A stretch of DNA of 64,000 nt from Paenibacillus lycopersici (GTDB lineage: Bacteria; Bacillota; Bacilli; Paenibacillales; Paenibacillaceae). The notes beneath the pieces were generated by a model. That model made no database searches. It was not told the origin of the DNA and saw only the letters and a program-made list of their open reading frames with translations. Location: the NCBI RefSeq assembly GCF_010119935.1, contig NZ_CP048209.1:4901001-4965000 (forward strand), read 5' to 3'. Position numbers and translations under genes: made by a program. Positions 17,256 to 26,258 of this stretch are shown piece by piece (position 1 is the stretch's first letter; every line of letters begins with the position of its first letter).

Positions 17256-20200
17256 TTAATTCAATTGCAGAACGCTGAAGAATTGGTCCTTGTCGGCTCC
17301 GCCGATCGTTATCGAACCGCCCGTGACGCTCGGCGCGATCGTGAAATGCGTATCGTCGACTTTCGCGGCGACCGCGGATACGTTCGCGCTGCGAAGCTTC
17401 GAATTGATCGCCGAGACGAAGCTGTCCATCGTCGCGTACGTACCGGTCAGAGCGATGGACGCCGTTCGCGTGCCGTCGCCGACGGTAAACGCGCGGTTCT
17501 TGGACGTGTTCGTGTCGGTGCCCGCGAATATCGTCTGTGCGCCGAAGAACCTGCTTGCGTCCCGTCCCCCGATCTTGAAGCTTCCCTGCGCGCCCGGCAT
17601 GGCCCCGCGGATAGTGAACGTATTTCCTTCGCCGTACGCCTCGATCGGACGCTGCATCAGGTCAATATGGTTATCCAGGCAGAATTGCTGAATGTCGCTG
17701 TCGACTACCCCGCCGACGATCTGCCCGGGCGTGAAGCCGTTCGGATCGATGTTCCAATTCAGCAGGACATGTACGGTCCTCGGCACGTTCGCATACGTGA
17801 ACTCAATCGTGAAATCGATCGTATTGTTCGCAAAGTCCGTGCTGCCGGGCACAGCGCTGCTCACGCCCATCGCCTGCGTAGCGGCGATCGTCGCGAAATC
17901 GAGACTCGTCAACGGCAAGCTCGTCAAGTACGGGTGGTTGAGCTGATCGATCTTCGTTTCGGCTTGAACGAGCACGTTCAGGTTGGTCACCAGCGCTTGC
18001 CGCGCTGCCGTAAGGCCGTCGTACGCGGCTCTGGCAGCCGTTACGGCCGCTTCGTCGGCAAGCGTAAGACTGCCGGCCGCAGGCAAGGCCGCGATTTGCG
18101 CGATGACGGCATCCGCTGCCGCCCGGTCGGCTTTGAGATCCGAGATCTTGACGACCGCCGCATTCAGCGCGGACAGATCGTTCGCCGCGATATAAGTTTG
18201 CTGGGCCGGCGTCAGGTTCTCGAAGGCGGTATGAGCGGCATTGACGGCCGCTTCGTTCGCCAGCGTGAGGCTGGCCGCGGCCGGCAGCGCCGCGATCTGT
18301 GCGGTGACCAGATCGGCTGCCGCTTTGTCCGCCTTCATATCGGCGATGCGCGCGACCGCCGCCGTCAGCGCGTTCTTGTCGTTCGAGGATACCAAAGCCT
18401 GCTGGTCGCCCGTCAAGGCCGTAAACGCTTGGTTCGCTCCGTTAACGGCCGCCTCGTTGGCGAGCGTCAGGCTGCCGGTTGGCGGCAATGCCCCGATTAA
18501 CGCAATTACCGCGTCCGCTGCCGCCCGGTCGGCTTTCAATACGCCGATTCGCGCGACCGCGTCCGCGAGCTTCGTTTGGTTCGCGGCGGACACCAGCGTC
18601 TGCTGGTCGCCGGTCAAAGCCGTAAACGCTTGGTTCGCTCCGTTAACGGCCGTCTCGCTGGCAAGCGTCAGACTGCCGGTTGGCGGCAATGCCTCGATTA
18701 AGGCGATAACCGCGTCCGCTGCCGCCCGGTCGGCTTTCAAAACGCCGATTCGCGCGACCGCATCCGCGAGCTTCGTGTGATCCGCCGGCGGCACCAACGC
18801 CTGCTGATCGCTCGTCAACGCGGCGTAAGCATCGTTCGCCGCGCCGACGGCCGCTTCGTTCACCAGCGCAAGGTCCGCCACTGCAGGGAGAGCCGCGATT
18901 TGCGCGATGACGGCGTCCGCTGCCGCCCGATCGGCCTTCAGTTTCGCGATTTGCGCGACCGCGTCCGCAAGCTTGGTTTGGTTCGCCGGCGGCACCAACG
19001 CCTGCTGATCGCCCGTCAAGGCGGAGAAGGCATCGTTCGCCGCGGTCACGTCGGCTTCGTCGCCAAGCGCAAGGTCCGCCGCTTCAGGGAGCGCCCCGAT
19101 TTGCGCGATGACGGCGTCCGCTGCCGCCTGATCGGCCTTCAGCTTCGCGATTTGCGCGACCGCGTCCGCAAGCTTGGTTTGGTTCGCCGGCGGCACCAAC
19201 GCCTGCTGATCGCCCGTCAAGGCGGAGAAGGCGTCGTTCGCCGCGGCCACGTCGGCCTCGTCGCCAAGCGCGAGGTCCGCCACTGCCGGGAGCGCCGCGA
19301 TTTGCGCGATGACCGCGTCCGCTGCCGCCCGGTCGGCCTGCAGCTTCGCGATTTGCGCGACCGCTTCCGCAAGCGTGGTTTGGTTCGCCGGCGGCACCAA
19401 CGCCTGCTGATCGCCCGTCAAGGCGGAGAAGGCATCGTTCGCCGCGGCCACGTCGGCCTCGTCGCCAAGTGCAAGGTCCGCCACTGCCGGGAGCGCCCCG
19501 ATTTGCGCGATGACCGCGTCCGCTGCCGCCCGGTCGGCCTGCAGCTTCGCGATTTGCGCGACCGCATCCGCAAGCTTCGTTTGATCCGCAGGTGACACCA
19601 ACGCTTGTTGATCGCTCGTCAAGGCGGCGTACGCATCGTTCGCCGCGGTCACGTCGGCTTCGTCGCCAAGCGCAAGATCCGCCACTGCCGGGAGCGCTCC
19701 GATTTGCGCGATGACCGCGTCCGCTGCCGCCCGGTCGGCCTTCAGCTTCGCGATTTGCGCGACCGCATCCGCAAGCTTCGTTTGATCCGCCGACGCTACC
19801 AAGGCCTGCTGATCGCCCGTCAACGCGGCGAAGGCATCGTTCGCCGCGGTCACGTCGGCTTCGTCGCCGAGCGCAAGGTCCGCCGCTGCCGGGAGCGCCG
19901 CGATTTGCGCGATGACCGCGTCCGCTGCCGCCCGGTCGGCCTGCAGCTTCGCGATTTGCGCCACCGCGTCCGCAAGCGCGGTTTGGTTCGCGGCGGACAC
20001 TAACGTCTGCTGATCGCCCGTCAAGGCCGCAAACGCGCCGTTCGCTCCGTTAACGGCCGTCTCGTCGGCAAGCGCCAGGCTGCCGGTCGGCGGCAATGCC
20101 TCGATCAAGGCGATGACGGCGTCCGCTGCCGCCTTGTCCGCTTTCAACACGCCGATCCGCGCGACCGCGTCCGCGAGCTTCGTAACGTCCGCAGGCGAGA

Positions 20201-22529
20201 CTAACGCCTGCTGAACGCCCGTCAACGCGGCGTACGCGTCGTTCGCCGCGGCCACGCCGGCTTCGTCGCCAAGCGCGAGGCTGGCGATTGCCGGCAAAGC
20301 CGCGATACGAGCCGTAACCGCATCGGCGGCGGCTTGGTCCGCGATCAATTCGGCGATCCGGTCGACGGCGTCGGCCAGCTTGTCTTGGTCGGCCGGCGCG
20401 ACAAGCGCCTTGCGCGCCGCGGACAACGCGGCGAACGCGTCGCTCGCCGCGCCGACGCCGTCGGCATCGGCCAGCGTCAGACTCGCCGTTGCCGGAAGCT
20501 CGGCGATCCGCGCGCTAACGGCATCCGCCGCGGCTTTGTCCGCCTTCAGTTCGGCGATTCGGGCTGCCGACCCGGTCAGCTTGGCGCGATTCTCCTCGGT
20601 AACGAGCGCCTGCTGCCCTGCCGTCAGGGCCGCGAAGGCATCGTCGGCCGCTTTCAAGGCCGCTTCGTCCGCCAGCTTCAAGCCGCCGGTCGCAGGAAGC
20701 GCCGCGATCAGCGCGGCGACCGCGTCCGCCGCGGCTTTGTCTGCCTTGAGCTCGGCGATTCGAGCGGCCGCGCCGGCCAGCTTCGATTGCGTCTCCACCG
20801 GTACCAGCGCTTGGCGGACGGCCGTCAAGGCCGCGAATGCATCGTTCGCCGCGGTCACGGCGCTTTCGTCGGCCAGCGCAAGGATGTCCGCCGCCGGCAA
20901 AGCCGCGGCCAGTGCGACAACCGCGTCCGCCGCGGCCTTGTCCGCCTTAAGCTCGGCGATCCGCGCGACCGCTCCGGTCAGCTTGGCTTGGTTCTCGGTC
21001 GACACCAACGCTTGTCGAGCCGTATTCAAAGCGGCAAAAGCGTCATTCGCTGCGCCGACGCCCGCTTCGTTCGCGGCAAGCGTCAAATCCGCCTCGGCGG
21101 GAAGCGCGGCGATCAACGCCGATACGCGATCGGCCGCCTGCTGGTCGATTTGCTGCTGGGTCAAGCCGCTGCTCGGCGGCGGCGTTTGGTGTGCCGAACC
21201 GCTCCCGTCCTGCATTCGCCATGGCTTCGTCTGGAAGGTGCTCGCATCGCGCGCCGCCTGATTCATCGTCTGAACGGATTCGATCGTTCCGCCGCCGACG
21301 AACTGCGCAGCCGCATAGAGCACGAGATTCACGGCTCTCGCTGAAGCGCCGACGTCGAACCCGTTGCCTTCGGCATTCTCGCCGACGGTGATCTGCTGCA
21401 CGGAGCCGCTCGGAATGGCGATTTGGACCTTGACGCTGGACACGTTCACGTCATCGAAGGAACCGATGAGCGTAATCAGCGCGCCTTTGGGCAGCAAGGC
21501 GCTTAATTGAACGTCCGTGAAGCCTTCCCCCGTCAATTCGCTTTCCTCCAGCGTCGCTCCGGTCTGCATCACGACGGAAGCGACGGTCGTCGAGCCTTCC
21601 GCCACGATCCGGACGGTGCCGGCCGATTTGTCTACGACGATCGTCAGCAGCACGGAATCCTCGAAATGGAGGCTGTTCGCTCCGCCGCCCTGCACAAGCG
21701 TCGTGCCTTTGACCGTGACGTGGTCCAGGATGGCGTCACCTTCGCCGACGCCGGCGGCGAACGTCAGATTGCCTTCAATAACGGTGTTCCGCAGCGTGAC
21801 GCCCGGCGCGGAGATGACGACGTCGCCGGAGATCGTCTGGACGCCCGTCTCCGGCCCGTATACGCCGGCTTCGGCGAACGTCGCGGGCGCCGCTTTGGCT
21901 TGCAGCGCATGGCTCAAGATCACGACGGCTTCCGCGCGCGTCGCATCGTTGGCCGGCCGAAACGTCTTGTCTTCGTAACCGCCCATAATGCCGTTCGCCA
22001 TGGCCGCGCCGATGGCGCCCTTGCTCCAAGACGGGATGGAGGCGGCGTCCCGGAACGAGCCTGCGTCTTGCTCCGACGGCTTCAGACCGAGCAGCCGTTC
22101 GACGATCACGGCGATTTCCTGCCGGGTGATCGGCGCGTTGGGATGAACGGTGCCATCCGCGAATCCGGTTATGTATCCTGCTTGAACGGCTTTCTGGATA
22201 TCGAGATAGCTCCAGGCCGACGACGGAAGATCTTTGAAGGCCGAGCTGCCGGCTGCCGCGTAACCGAACGCGCGGTTGACGAGCGCGATGAATTCCGCCC
22301 GCGTGACGGCTTTGTTCGGCTGGAAGCTGCCGTCCCCGTAGCCGGTGATCCATCCGTCGGCAATCCACTGCGCGATATCCTTCTCTGCCCAATGTCCCTT
22401 GATATCCGTGGCCGAGACAGGCTCCTGCGCTTCGGCGGCCGCTCCGTTGGCAGCGCTCAGCAGAGAGAGCGAGAGCGATCCGGCCACCGAGAGGCTGACC
22501 ATTTTCTTCGTTAAACGCGGTAATTTCAT
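17256..22529 (-). CDS. large SLH-domain surface protein with sixteen 67-residue repeats
   Basis: 1757 residues. A signal peptide (about 1-33, AAAEA end) is followed by three S-layer homology domains (about 43-83, 98-145, 158-207) that tether proteins to pyruvylated wall polymer. Residues about 215-430 have the beta-strand-rich pattern (GDVVISAPGVTLRN, VTVKGTTLVQGGG) often seen after SLH domains. From about 460 to 1535 there are sixteen tandem units of about 67 residues with motifs ALPA-x-LAL-x-DEA, AANDAFAAL, DQQALV and KLADAVAQIA; units 7-11 are almost identical. The last about 220 residues form a distinct C-terminal domain. GGAGGTAGCAA precedes the ATG. Likely an adhesin or rigid wall stalk; function not known. 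Confidence 0.9.
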   Translation of the reverse strand: MKLPRLTKKMVSLSVAGSLSLSLLSAANGAAAEAQEPVSATDIKGHWAEKDIAQWIADGWITGYGDGSFQPNKAVTRAEFIALVNRAFGYAAAGSSAFKDLPSSAWSYLDIQKAVQAGYITGFADGTVHPNAPITRQEIAVIVERLLGLKPSEQDAGSFRDAASIPSWSKGAIGAAMANGIMGGYEDKTFRPANDATRAEAVVILSHALQAKAAPATFAEAGVYGPETGVQTISGDVVISAPGVTLRNTVIEGNLTFAAGVGEGDAILDHVTVKGTTLVQGGGANSLHFEDSVLLTIVVDKSAGTVRIVAEGSTTVASVVMQTGATLEESELTGEGFTDVQLSALLPKGALITLIGSFDDVNVSSVKVQIAIPSGSVQQITVGENAEGNGFDVGASARAVNLVLYAAAQFVGGGTIESVQTMNQAARDASTFQTKPWRMQDGSGSAHQTPPPSSGLTQQQIDQQAADRVSALIAALPAEADLTLAANEAGVGAANDAFAALNTARQALVSTENQAKLTGAVARIAELKADKAAADAVVALAAALPAADILALADESAVTAANDAFAALTAVRQALVPVETQSKLAGAAARIAELKADKAAADAVAALIAALPATGGLKLADEAALKAADDAFAALTAGQQALVTEENRAKLTGSAARIAELKADKAAADAVSARIAELPATASLTLADADGVGAASDAFAALSAARKALVAPADQDKLADAVDRIAELIADQAAADAVTARIAALPAIASLALGDEAGVAAANDAYAALTGVQQALVSPADVTKLADAVARIGVLKADKAAADAVIALIEALPPTGSLALADETAVNGANGAFAALTGDQQTLVSAANQTALADAVAQIAKLQADRAAADAVIAQIAALPAAADLALGDEADVTAANDAFAALTGDQQALVASADQTKLADAVAQIAKLKADRAAADAVIAQIGALPAVADLALGDEADVTAANDAYAALTSDQQALVSPADQTKLADAVAQIAKLQADRAAADAVIAQIGALPAVADLALGDEADVAAANDAFSALTGDQQALVPPANQTTLAEAVAQIAKLQADRAAADAVIAQIAALPAVADLALGDEADVAAANDAFSALTGDQQALVPPANQTKLADAVAQIAKLKADQAAADAVIAQIGALPEAADLALGDEADVTAANDAFSALTGDQQALVPPANQTKLADAVAQIAKLKADRAAADAVIAQIAALPAVADLALVNEAAVGAANDAYAALTSDQQALVPPADHTKLADAVARIGVLKADRAAADAVIALIEALPPTGSLTLASETAVNGANQAFTALTGDQQTLVSAANQTKLADAVARIGVLKADRAAADAVIALIGALPPTGSLTLANEAAVNGANQAFTALTGDQQALVSSNDKNALTAAVARIADMKADKAAADLVTAQIAALPAAASLTLANEAAVNAAHTAFENLTPAQQTYIAANDLSALNAAVVKISDLKADRAAADAVIAQIAALPAAGSLTLADEAAVTAARAAYDGLTAARQALVTNLNVLVQAETKIDQLNHPYLTSLPLTSLDFATIAATQAMGVSSAVPGSTDFANNTIDFTIEFTYANVPRTVHVLLNWNIDPNGFTPGQIVGGVVDSDIQQFCLDNHIDLMQRPIEAYGEGNTFTIRGAMPGAQGSFKIGGRDASRFFGAQTIFAGTDTNTSKNRAFTVGDGTRTASIALTGTYATMDSFVSAINSKLRSANVSAVAAKVDDTHFTIAPSVTGGSITIGGADKDQFFSVLQLN
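17927..21152 (-). repeat. sixteen tandem 201-bp coding repeats in the SLH protein gene
   Basis: Period 201 bp (67 codons). Outer units are diverged. Units 7-11 (about 18941-19946) share long nearly identical nucleotide stretches, including silent positions, which points to recent duplication or gene conversion. Copy number is likely to vary between strains and to be mis-assembled with short reads. Confidence 0.9.
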
Positions 22530-22609
22530 TTGCTACCTCCATTAGTTCGTATACGGTCCCGGCTGCGACTTTGGTCCGAGCGCGTTGCGACTCTTCTCGC
22601 AAGTTCTAT

Positions 22610-22651
22610 TTCTTAAGATCCATATTCGACTTCTTAGGATCCCTATTCGAC
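22610..22651. repeat. two tandem 21-bp direct repeats upstream of the SLH gene
   Basis: TTCTTAAGATCCATATTCGA and TTCTTAGGATCCCTATTCGA (each plus a final C) lie head to tail, 81 bp before the SLH start. Such spacing (two helical turns) would suit a regulator binding one face of DNA; no regulator is identified. Confidence 0.55.
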
Positions 22652-22755
22652 AAAAGACGACGGACTCCTTCGCTCGAAATGACGAACGCATAAAATTTAC
22701 AATTAATGAGAGGCAGGACGGCTCCGGGCTTGATTCGTCGGGCGGACATGCAAAA

Positions 22756-22782
22756 AGCCTGTTGAAGGCTGTTCAACAGGCT
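22756..22782 (-). terminator. glpD terminator
   Basis: AGCCTGTTGAA and TTCAACAGGCT form a perfect 11-bp stem with a 5-nt loop. On the minus strand it is followed by TTTTTGC, about 40 bp after the glpD stop. Confidence 0.85.
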
Positions 22783-22824
22783 GATCACTACCGCTATATT
22801 GGCTGCTTTCCTTGCTGTTCAGCC

Positions 22825-24507
22825 TTATTCCGGGGCCGTCCCCGTTGCTTGCTGCAGCTTCTGTTCCAGCTCGCTTTCATAGCCGGCGCGCTGCTCCGCG
22901 GTCCAGCCAAGCCGTTCGGCCATCGCCGCGATGACGCCCTTCTTCCAGCGACGAACCTCCGAGACGGAGAACAGCAAGTCCCCCGTGCGCCGGATGAAGA
23001 AATCGGCCGGCCGCACCGTCATCTCCGCATCGATCGCGTAGCGCAGCTGCACGGCCAAGCGGAGCGGAAGTCCGAACGCTTCCGCCCAAGCCTTCGTATC
23101 TCGGGCCAGTTCGAACAGCTTGCCCGCATTCGATCCGTACCTGTTCGCAATAAACCGCGCATCCTCTTCCTTGAATCCCTTGCTCATTCCATTAACCGTC
23201 TGATCGTATACGTATGCCTTGAAGTTCGCCGAGCCTCCGACATCGCCGCCCGACATCTTCATGGAACGGGTCGCGCTGCCGCCGATCCCCCCGGCCTTTC
23301 CCACCTCGCGCAGCAAGGACACCGTCTTATCGACGACCGTTTCCGCCATCTTCCGATAGCCGGTCAGCTTGCCTCCCGCAATGGAGATCAATCCGGAGCG
23401 GGATACGAAAATTTCATCGCGGCGGGAAATTTCCGACGGCGATTTCCCTTCTTGTTGGATCAGGGGGCGAAGCCCGGCCCAGCTCGACTCCACGTCTCTT
23501 GCGGCCAGCGCAAGTTCCGGGAAGATAAAATTGGCTGCGCCAAGCAGATAGTCCCGATCCTCTTCCGTTACTAGCGGATTGGCGATATCGCCGGTATAGT
23601 TCGTATCCGTCGTCCCGAAATACGTCTTGCCCTCGCGGGGAATCGCGAACGCCATTCGACCGTCGGGCGTATCGAAATATACCGCCTGCCGCAGCGGGAA
23701 CCGCTCGCCGCCGAACACGAGATGCACGCCTTTCGTGAGCCGGAGCGTCTTGCCTTCCTTGGAATGATCCATTTCACGAATATCGTCGACCCACGGTCCG
23801 GTCGCATTGACGATTTTCGCCGCCGTCAGTTCGAATACGCGGTCTCCTTCCTCATCGTGCACAACGGCGCCGACGAGCTTGCCATGTTCGTAGCGAAGCG
23901 TCTCCACCTTGGCGTAATTGACCGCCAATGCCCCCTCTTCTACCGCTCGCTTCATCACTTCGATCGTCAAGCGCGCGTCGTCGGTGCGGTATTCCACGTA
24001 GAAGCCGCCGCCTCTCAAGCCGTCCCTCTTGAGCAGCGGCTCCTTCGCCAGCGTCTCCGAGCGGTTCAGCATTTTCCGGCGCTCGCCCCGCTTGACCCCG
24101 GCCAGAAAATCGTACGCGCGCAGTCCGATGTTCGTAGATAAGGGTCCGAATGTACCGTTCTTGTACAGCGGCAGCAGCATCCATTCCGGCGTCGTGACAT
24201 GAGGTCCGTTCTCGTATACGACCGCGCGCTCCTTGCCGACTTCCGCCACGACGCCGACTTCAAGCTGCTTCAAGTAGCGCAGTCCGCCGTGAACGAGCTT
24301 CGTCGAACGGCTGGACGTTCCCGCCGCGAAATCCTGCATATCGACAAGCCCCGTTCGCAATCCGCGGGAAGCCGCATCCAGCGCGATTCCCGCTCCCGTT
24401 ATGCCGCCGCCGATAACCAGCAGGTCGAGCGGCTCCCGTTGCATTTCAGCCAGTATGGAGGCCCGATCCGTCGCTGAGAACGATCGCGTTTGTACGGCTT
24501 TCAACAT
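22825..24507 (-). CDS. glpD: aerobic glycerol-3-phosphate dehydrogenase
   Basis: 560 residues from ATG 24507 (alternative ATG 24513). GGGAGAGG upstream fits 24507 better; the longer opening to 24561 runs into the AT-rich leader. The FAD-binding N-terminus DLLVIGGGITGAGIALDAAS is followed by AGTSSRSTKLVHGGLRYL, the GlpD signature. IVNATGPWVDDI and SIAGGKLTGYRKMAE mark the rest of the oxidoreductase fold, and the C-terminal DAO_C domain ends the chain. It oxidises sn-glycerol-3-phosphate to dihydroxyacetone phosphate at the membrane, passing electrons to quinone. It lies downstream of glpK with a leader terminator between. Confidence 0.96.
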   Translation of the reverse strand: MLKAVQTRSFSATDRASILAEMQREPLDLLVIGGGITGAGIALDAASRGLRTGLVDMQDFAAGTSSRSTKLVHGGLRYLKQLEVGVVAEVGKERAVVYENGPHVTTPEWMLLPLYKNGTFGPLSTNIGLRAYDFLAGVKRGERRKMLNRSETLAKEPLLKRDGLRGGGFYVEYRTDDARLTIEVMKRAVEEGALAVNYAKVETLRYEHGKLVGAVVHDEEGDRVFELTAAKIVNATGPWVDDIREMDHSKEGKTLRLTKGVHLVFGGERFPLRQAVYFDTPDGRMAFAIPREGKTYFGTTDTNYTGDIANPLVTEEDRDYLLGAANFIFPELALAARDVESSWAGLRPLIQQEGKSPSEISRRDEIFVSRSGLISIAGGKLTGYRKMAETVVDKTVSLLREVGKAGGIGGSATRSMKMSGGDVGGSANFKAYVYDQTVNGMSKGFKEEDARFIANRYGSNAGKLFELARDTKAWAEAFGLPLRLAVQLRYAIDAEMTVRPADFFIRRTGDLLFSVSEVRRWKKGVIAAMAERLGWTAEQRAGYESELEQKLQQATGTAPE

Positions 24508-24553
24508 GATCATCTTCCTCTCCCGAGTTAATGTAAGAAGGATAAAATAAAAC

Positions 24554-24619
24554 GAAACCACGGATAAGGTCGTCTCGGCATGCCGTTCAGGCTTGCCGAA
24601 TCAACTCCTGCGTGGTCTC
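24554..24619 (-). terminator. hairpin terminator in the glpK-glpD spacer (possible glpD antitermination site)
   Basis: On the minus strand GAGACCACG (24619-24611) pairs with CGTGGTTTC (24562-24554), one G-U pair, followed by GTTTTATTTT. An inner stem (CGGCA/TGCCG) lies in the loop. It ends glpK transcripts or acts as the leader terminator of glpD; in Bacillus, glpD is controlled by GlpP antitermination at such a structure. Confidence 0.65.
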
Positions 24620-24687
24620 TACGAAATTCCAACCGTAATGAACGCGAACTCCAGACAGCAAACTTCAGGCAGCAATACCCGCTCGCT

Positions 24688-26208
24688 CTACTTCACGAAC
24701 GCCATTGCCGCCCGGACGGCTCTGTGCCAGCCCTCGTACAGCTCGTGCCGCAGCTCCGCGGGCATCGCGGGCTCGAATCTCCGCTCTACTCTGCGCAAGG
24801 CGCGCAAGGCGTCCCGATCTGTCCAGTAACCAACCGCAAGCCCGGCAAGGAAGGCCGCTCCGAGCGCAGTCGATTCCCGCTCTTCCGGACGTTCCACCGG
24901 GACGCCAAGTATATCGCTCTGAAACTGCATGAGCACGTCGTTGGCAACCGCGCCGCCGTCAACCGCCAGCGATTGAAGCGTGATCCCCGAATCCTTCTCC
25001 ATGACCGCAAGGACATCCCTGGTCTGGTAGGCCAGCGATTCCAGCACCGCCCGCACCAGCTGTGCCTTGCCGGAGCCGCGCGTCAAACCGAAAATCGCGC
25101 CGCGAACGTCGCTCATCCAGTACGGCGTACCGAGACCGACGAAGGCGGGCACCACGTATACCCCCTCCGCGCTCTCGGTCAGACGGGCGATTGCGGCCGA
25201 CTCCGAGGCAGAACCGATCATTTGAAGCCCGTCCCGCAGCCATTGGATGGCCGCTCCCGCAACGAATACGCTGCCCTCGAGCGCATATTCCGTCTGTCCG
25301 TCGACTTCCCATGCAATCGTCGTTAATAGGCCGCTGCCGGATGCGATGGCTTCCCGGCCCGTATTCATAAGCATGAAGCACCCGGTTCCGTACGTGTTCT
25401 TCGCATCCCCTGCTTGGAAGCAGGTCTGACCGAAGAGCGCGGCTTGCTGATCGCCGGCCGCGCCCGCTATGGCGATCGGCCCGTTGAACAAGTCCGGCTG
25501 CGTATAGCCGTAGACTTCGGATGAGGCGCGAACATCGGGCAGCATGCCGGCGGGCACGCCAAGCACCTCCAACAGCCATTCGTCCCATTTCCGCTCATGA
25601 ATGTTGTACATCAGGGTGCGCGATGCATTCGACGCGTCGGTCACGTGCAATCGGCCGCCCGTTAACTGCCAGATTAACCACGTATCCATCGTCCCGAACA
25701 GAAGCTCTCCCGCCTCCGCCTGCTCGCGCGCTCCCGGAACATGCTCGAGCACCCACGCGACCTTCGTGCCGGAGAAATAAGGATCGATCAGCAGTCCGGT
25801 CTTATCGCGGATAGCGTCGCCGTATCCCAGCGCCTGCAGCCGATCGCAAACATCGACGGACTGCCGGGATTGCCAGACAATCGCAGGATGCACAGGCATG
25901 CCGGTGCGGCGATGCCACACGACAGTCGTCTCCCGTTGGTTCGCAATGCCGATACCGGCCACCTGCTCGCTGGCGATTCCGTGCGCCTCCACTGCTTGCC
26001 GGATCGCGCGCTTGGCGGAATGCCAGATTTGAACCGCATCCGCCTCGACCCAGCCAGGCTGGGGAAAGGATAAGGGAAGCTCCTCGCGCGCGCTCGCCAC
26101 GATCGCGCCGAAACGGTCCACGAGCAGCGCCCGCGTACTCGTCGTGCCTTGGTCCAGCGCCAGCATATAGGCTGCCGTATCGCGAACGGGAGCGTTATCT
26201 TCTGCCAT
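24688..26208 (-). CDS. glpK: glycerol kinase
   Basis: 506 residues from ATG 26208 (AAAGGAAG upstream); the 45-residue extension to 26343 overlaps the GH42 gene and is rejected. FGGY-kinase features: ALDQGTTSTRALLVD (ATP phosphate loop), IANQRETTVVW and GRLHVTDASNASRTL with the Asp expected for glycerol binding, SGTKVAWVLEHV, and C-terminal ALGAAFLAGLAVGYW. It phosphorylates glycerol to sn-glycerol-3-phosphate for GlpD. It lies 50 bp downstream of the GH42 gene and may be transcribed with that operon. No glpF transporter gene is in the window. Confidence 0.95.
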   Translation of the reverse strand: MAEDNAPVRDTAAYMLALDQGTTSTRALLVDRFGAIVASAREELPLSFPQPGWVEADAVQIWHSAKRAIRQAVEAHGIASEQVAGIGIANQRETTVVWHRRTGMPVHPAIVWQSRQSVDVCDRLQALGYGDAIRDKTGLLIDPYFSGTKVAWVLEHVPGAREQAEAGELLFGTMDTWLIWQLTGGRLHVTDASNASRTLMYNIHERKWDEWLLEVLGVPAGMLPDVRASSEVYGYTQPDLFNGPIAIAGAAGDQQAALFGQTCFQAGDAKNTYGTGCFMLMNTGREAIASGSGLLTTIAWEVDGQTEYALEGSVFVAGAAIQWLRDGLQMIGSASESAAIARLTESAEGVYVVPAFVGLGTPYWMSDVRGAIFGLTRGSGKAQLVRAVLESLAYQTRDVLAVMEKDSGITLQSLAVDGGAVANDVLMQFQSDILGVPVERPEERESTALGAAFLAGLAVGYWTDRDALRALRRVERRFEPAMPAELRHELYEGWHRAVRAAMAFVK

Positions 26209-26258
26209 CACATTCTTCCTTTCTTCCAGGTAACCCCCCATGAGTGCCGCCCCTGCGC

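Noticed and set aside
17172..21344. Several plus-strand ORFs antisense to the SLH repeats
   Set aside because: They repeat with the 201-bp period of the sense gene and encode Arg-rich repeats; a by-product of codon structure.
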